Assembly (NCBI GenBank): GCA_037447655.1
Contig: JBBHKE010002306.1
Coordinates: forward strand, 126,001-160,849
Length of the DNA: 34,849 bases
Reading direction: 5' to 3'
From: Zygnema cylindricum
Lineage: Eukaryota; Streptophyta; Zygnematophyceae; Zygnematales; Zygnemataceae
A program made the translations under genes and the position numbers. Of the stretch, positions 30,540 to 34,849 are shown in pieces. The first letter of the stretch is position 1. Every line of letters begins with the position of its first letter. The notes under the pieces were generated by a model. That model did not search any database, was not told the origin of the DNA, and saw nothing but the letters and a program-made list of their open reading frames with translations.

Positions 30540-31030
30540 AGTCAATGCCTTTTTCAAACAATTCTTATTTTTTGTTACTTCTAATTTTTTGTTACTTTTT
30601 ATTTTTAGTTACTTTTATGTTTTTTTTTTTTTGGTTGCTTTTTCACCTTTCATTTCTACCATCCATTTTTTCTTCATTTATTTTTACATTAGTTATGATA
30701 TTTGTGACGTATTCATAATTTTTTTTTTTTAAAGGAAAAAAAAAGAACAAAATTAAAAAAAAAAAAAAAAAAAAAATAAGAAAAAAGAAACAAAATAAAA
30801 AAAACATAAAGAAATAAAAAGTAAATCTAAAAAAATAAAATTTTAAGATAAACAAAAAAAAGGAAAAAACAACCATAATGAAAAAGAACAAAAAAAAAAG
30901 GGAAAAAAAAGAAAAAAAATAGAAAATCTAAAAAAAAAAAAAAAGAGAAAATAAATGTGAAAAGATATGAAAAAAAAGGGTAAATTCAAAGCGAAAAGAT
31001 AAAGAAAGGGAGAAAAATTTAACAATGAGG
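30540..31030. repeat. T-rich then A-rich low-complexity DNA
   Basis: About 180 bp of T-rich sequence is followed by about 300 bp of A-rich sequence. The change is at about 30730. The two halves are roughly complementary in composition and could form a weak foldback, but no clear terminal repeat was found. Confidence 0.7.
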
Positions 31031-31105
31031 AAAAAGTCAAAAAGAGTCAAAAATCAAAAAGGTGTTGTAGTACTGGAGGAGTTCTTGCCAATTGGTGACT
31101 CACAC

Positions 31106-31664
31106 CAGAGGTCGCAAACGGTCAACCAAAACCGTGACCTACCGTTAACCGACCGCCCGCGCCGGATCTGGAACGGATTCGGTTGCCAAATTTTGAGGGC
31201 CGGGCGGTTTCGGTCGGTTGATTCACCAGGAAAAAAAAAATGGTCGGTTACGGTCGGTTAATGAAAAAAACCAAAAAAAAGAAAATTTTGTATTGTCCAT
31301 ACAATCCAACATTATTGTACTTTGTACTCTTTGGTATCGTGGAAGTACATCATGATTAGCGTCGCAAATCTGACACGGTAGTTACACTATTCATTTCGCA
31401 AATCTTAGGGAACACGACAAATCGTAATTATTGGCTTATTCATACGTCGTACATTAGTTAATTTTGTACTTTTTCGATTACAAGCGGGCACGGTTAGTCG
31501 CGAGAAATCGAGTTTCGGTTAGCTTTTATTTTTGTAAACGCCGGTCGGTTAACGGTTAACAATTTTGGAGCGTGACATAACCCGGTCGGGTATCGGTTAC
31601 TCAGATTTTGAAAAAAAAAACGGTCGGTTTCGGTTATGTAAATTTTTGAATTTTGCGACCTCTG
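31106..31664. mobile_element. Non-autonomous hAT element (MITE) with intact target duplication
   Basis: Perfect 13-bp terminal inverted repeats CAGAGGTCGCAAA are flanked by the 8-bp direct repeat ACTCACAC (31098-31105 and 31665-31672), the hAT signature. Subterminal regions contain many copies of ggtcggtta/cggtcggtt in both orientations, the kind of repeated motif hAT transposases bind. At 559 bp without a transposase ORF it depends on an autonomous partner. Confidence 0.88.
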
Positions 31665-31672
31665 ACTCACAC

Positions 31673-33684
31673 GTGATATGTCGACCAACAACATTGTCAA
31701 ATATGGACTAGTCTCGTTTCCCATGGGTTTTGAGTACTGATTGTTACTTAACTACGACAATTTGATTGTCGATAATTTATCAATCGTGTAACATTTGTAC
31801 AATTCTACAAGGCCCAAGTATAGTACATTACTTTTTTTTTCCACCACCATAATTCCTTCCTTTTGTTTCTTTATCTCTCTGACATTATTCTTCCCACGAC
31901 ATTTCTTGAAGACTCATACCAGCAACGAACATGAACTCGGCGACAATATAATGCTCAAAGGCCAGCTAATGCCTTGATATAGATGTTGAAACGTAGCGAC
32001 AACTCATTTAAATTAGAACAAGGAATACCACTCCATTAACACAATTGAACCATCATGCACTCAAGGTTTGTGACCATGTAATCCATTCTTTGAAGTGGTA
32101 CTTTGTGTTTTAGTGAAAATTCCCTCTACTCCGTTGCAGAGTGTTCCAATGTGCGAAAATGAAATCGTCACGCGAAAGTGTGACGGTTTTATACGACTAA
32201 AAAGCCTGAGACGGTTGACGTCTAGTTTGTTGTGACATTGTAACTGTCTAGGGTCTTGTGATACTATGACATTATGCTCACTTGTGACGGCGTCGACGTC
32301 ACTAATTCAAAAACTTTACGCCATGGCTTCTCAATTTTGTTATTTTGCCTTTTCTCACTCCACTTGCCCATCAAATATGACGAAAGGTAGTCAATTTTTA
32401 TTTTTTTAGAGCTCTTTCATTTAATAACAGTATAGTCATGTTTCATTCCAAGCATTGTGAGATAGGAGCGGTAGTGTGAGAGGGAGAGGGAGAGGCGACG
32501 ACGGATAGATTTCTACAAGGGACCCACGCATGAAAGTGGAGGTTCGAGATGCCTGCAATTTTTTTTTCGTAGACGTGCATGACCGGCAGGATAGCCAAAC
32601 TGAGTATAAACAACGCCAAACCTGGAGTACATTCAAAGTATCAAGATAACGTCCATTGCACTTTGGTTTATACCCAACACACACCCTTATTTCCGGTTTT
32701 AAAAGGACAAATCAAACAAACCAGAGTAGATAGTTTACAAGACTACAAGAACTTGTATCAGCTTCGACAGACGGAATATGGTCGGTGATAAGTCACCCAA
32801 CCTATACAATGAGTATCGTTGACTTATGAAAACAATACGAAAGAACATTGACCGACAAGAATGTCCGTACGGTCGATGACATTCAAAATTTCAAACTTTC
32901 GGATCTGAAAGGGCAACGACACGAAAGTTCAAAATTATGAAAACAGGTAAATTTGAGAAACTACAAAATGCTTCTACTTTTATAAATTGTCATGTCGTGC
33001 ATCTCATTAGATGAAATAAAAAAAAAGCGCTCTTGAAAAGTATCGACAGTTACGATGAAATGTTGATATGACTATACAACTGTTTCTCTAATTCTGTGTC
33101 TAAAATACAATTATCGAATGCCAAAACTCGTAATATTGCTAAACAAAAAATAGCAAATTTCAACCTCTACTGATACAGATATTGGATCAGTAGTTTTTTT
33201 TTTCAGACATTGGATTATATCGTTAAAAAAACTAAAATGATTAAAAAAATAAAAATAAAAATCCTATTATATTGCCTAAGTGATTCTCAATATTTTTTCT
33301 TTTTTTTTCTCCTTTACTTTCTTTCTACTACCTTCTTTTCTTATTGAAATGAATATTTTAATTTAGTTATTGATAACAATCGGAAGGGGAGGGTAGAGAG
33401 GGAGAGAAAGGGAGGGGAGAATGTAATATTTGGAAATAAAAAAAAAAAGAGAAATGCAAAATCAAATCAATTTATTTTTATAAAGGAATCTTCAACATAT
33501 TAAAAGAAACATATATATATATAGAAAACCGTAGAATATGTACGGAGGTTCATTTACAAAATTGAGAAAAAGGAACAAAAAAAAAAAGAATAAAAAAATA
33601 AAAAAACAGAGAAGAGCATATTAATTCGAAGAAAAAGCAGTTTACTTTTCTCTTTCCATTTCTTTTCTGTCGAAAACGTTTCGA
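31673..33684. other. Unassigned intergenic sequence
   Basis: No gene or repeat is recognised. It includes A/T runs at 33180-33260 and a T-rich tract at 33295-33350. Open frames are short and lack known motifs. Confidence 0.4.
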
Positions 33685-33768
33685 ATTTCTATTTCGATCT
33701 AAATCAACATTTCTATTTCGATCTAAATCAACATTTCTATTTCGATTTAAATCAACATTTCTATTTCT
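33685..33768. repeat. 24-bp tandem repeat, about 3.5 copies
   Basis: Units begin at 33685, 33709 and 33733, with a partial copy from 33757. Each starts atttctatttcgat and ends aaatcaac. The third has one substitution. The minus-strand frame reads NRNVDLD repeats, but nothing else supports a gene. Confidence 0.9.
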
Positions 33769-33949
33769 ATATCGAAAATCGAATCGTAATTTCGAAAAAG
33801 TAATGACAATAGAATAACAGATAAAAACAACAATCAAAAAAAAAAAAAAAACTAACAAAAAAGACTACAAAAACAAAAAAAAACAAAAACCGTGAACTTC
33901 AGCACTCGATTATCACACACTGCACAACTTTTGTTGCCTAAAATACAAA

Positions 33950-34190
33950 AAGCCTCTTTCTCTTTCCTTCTCCCCCTCCCTCCCTGCCCCCCTCCCTCTC
34001 CCTCCATTTCCCCCTCTCTCTCCCTCTCCCTCTGATTAACCCTTACTCTTCCCTACATCTTCACCTCCTTCCCCTTCTTACACCCACCCCTGCGCCACGC
34101 CAACCCTCTCCCTATCCCTCTCCCCTTCCATCTCCCTCTCCCTCTCCCCCTTCCTCCTCTCCCTCTCCTTCTCCCTCCCCCACATCCTGT
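33950..34190. repeat. Polypyrimidine (CCCTCT/CTCC) tract
   Basis: A CT-rich low-complexity region. Its right part would be translated as the Arg/Glu tail of the exon at 34078-34591, so the true end of that coding sequence may lie before it. Confidence 0.8.
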
Positions 34191-34591
34191 AGTCCCTCAC
34201 CACCCCCCCCATCAGCGCCCCCTGCATCTTCTCCAATATGGAGTCCAGTATTCTGTCTCCGGCCAATCGGAGAGCGCCAGCTGGCAGATTCTCCAAAGCC
34301 GGGGGGAGGTCCACAGAGAGACAAAGTGTGACGTCACCCTCCAAGAGAGTGACGTCATCATGTTGTTGACGAAAGGTGTTGACATCAGATTTCAGACGAG
34401 GGGAGGAAGAGAGGGAGGAGGAGGAGGAGAGGGAGAGGGAAGGAGAGGAGGATTTCCGGATGGGACGGAGGTCGCCTTGGAGGCGGAGGGAGAGAGAGGA
34501 GGGAGAGGGTTGGAGGAAGGGAGGGATTCCGGAGGTGTCGAGGTAAAGGTGGGAGGAGGAGATGTGGAGGACTCCGTCTTCTTCCCAGGCA
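34078..34591 (-). CDS. C-terminal exon of a DUF1997-like protein
   Basis: On the minus strand an intron-like pyrimidine tract ends in CTCTCAG at 34592, and the frame is open for 171 codons to a TAA at 34078. It reads HLYLDTSGIPPFLQPSP, LRLQGDLRPIRK, a Ser-rich stretch and DVTLLEGDVTLCLSVDLPP. It closes with LENLPAGALRLAGDRILDSI and a DYRMW motif. The order (antiparallel strand segment, P-x-P, L/P...G..IL..IL..M...DY..W) resembles the C-terminal half of DUF1997 proteins, plastid or algal proteins of unknown role with an SRPBCC-like fold. It is GC-rich compared with the surroundings. A possible branch point (CATTAAC) lies about 50 nt upstream of the acceptor. The Arg/Glu tail after DYRMW is microsatellite-encoded and probably not ancestral. 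Upstream exons are outside the window. The family call is from memory of the motif pattern. Confidence 0.5.
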
Positions 34592-34723
34592 CTGAGAGGG
34601 GAGAGGGAGAGAGAGAGGAGAAGGAGAGACGAGGGAAAGGTTAATGGGAGAAAAAAGTAGGGAGAAAGAAAGCAAAAAATGGCAAGGAGGGAAGGCGAGA
34701 GAGAGAAACAGAGAAAGAGAGAG

Positions 34724-34781
<58 letters not shown>

Positions 34782-34849
34782 GGGAGAGGGAGAGAGGGGG
34801 AGAGAGGGCGAGAGGGAGAGAGGGAGAGAGACAGAAGAAAGGGGTGAGG
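34592..34849 (-). repeat. Purine-rich (GA)n tract, likely intron of the DUF1997-like gene
   Basis: Long gagaga/gagagg runs on the plus strand correspond to CT runs on the minus strand that lead into the CTCTCAG acceptor at 34592. The frames across it are low-complexity Arg/Glu or Ser/Leu and are not convincing coding. Confidence 0.7.

Noticed and set aside
30178-30557. Long Pro/Ser or Arg/Glu ORFs across the CT repeat
   Set aside because: They are translations of a microsatellite in several frames on both strands.
32155-32190. Short hairpin cgtcac...gtgacg
   Set aside because: A six-base stem is expected by chance and nothing nearby gives it a context.
33550-33858. ORF with NRNVDLD repeats
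   Set aside because: It is produced by a 24-bp tandem repeat embedded in A/T-rich DNA. No start context, splice structure or homologous motif supports it.
1-34849. tRNA, rRNA or other structured RNA genes
   Set aside because: No A-box/B-box pair, cloverleaf or rRNA-like segment was recognised. The tRNA-like string GGTTATGGGCCC is a primer-binding site, not a tRNA gene.

Overview
The window is nuclear DNA of a eukaryote. It is AT-rich and dominated by repeats, with two stretches I accept as host genes. One is an intron-containing gene (12042-13869, +) with GT-AG introns. It encodes an EGF-like module followed by plant-style LysM modules. The other is an exon at the right end (34078-34591, -) resembling the C-terminal part of DUF1997 proteins, which are known from plants, algae and cyanobacteria. 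Together with Ty1/copia retroelements this points to a streptophyte (charophyte alga, bryophyte, lycophyte or fern). I cannot name the species.

Layout. 1-499 is an exact copy of 8463-8961. 500-2879 is unassigned. 2880-5042 holds two diverged LTRs of an old copia element (3' LTR, polypurine tract and decayed RNase H at 4080-5600, minus strand). 6459-11173 is a minus-strand LTR element (element I) with gag and no recognisable pol, inserted beside a copia reverse-transcriptase relic (11174-11300). The EGF-LysM gene follows. A 5,076-bp block (14002-19077) is then repeated in direct orientation at 21111-26186 with only a few A/G differences. Each block carries a hAT-like MITE, one end of a CACTA-like element, and the 5' LTR plus gag of the same LTR family. 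Element III (24503-28856) is complete, with a perfect 5-bp target duplication (ACTAT). Element II (17394-21110) shares its 5' half with element III but ends in a diverged 3' half. 28857-34000 contains small MITEs, A/T-rich low-complexity DNA and CT/GA microsatellites. The DUF1997-like exon sits inside the microsatellites at the right end.

The most interesting system is this LTR family. (i) It has gag but no recognised protease, integrase or polymerase, like TR-GAG elements. (ii) Its primer-binding site is complementary to the anticodon region of initiator tRNA-Met (copia-type half-tRNA priming), not to the tRNA 3' end, and it overlaps the gag AUG. (iii) An inverted repeat straddles the polypurine tract/U3 junction, and a second similar hairpin occurs in every copy. 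(iv) The gag is followed by a Lys/Glu-rich, internally repetitive ORF. All copies here are decayed, so mobility would need gag-pol from another element.

The LTR pair of element III is visibly diverged while the 5-kb duplication is nearly identical. The duplication is therefore much younger than the insertion, or it is an assembly artefact such as two haplotypes placed in tandem. All comparisons were made by eye.
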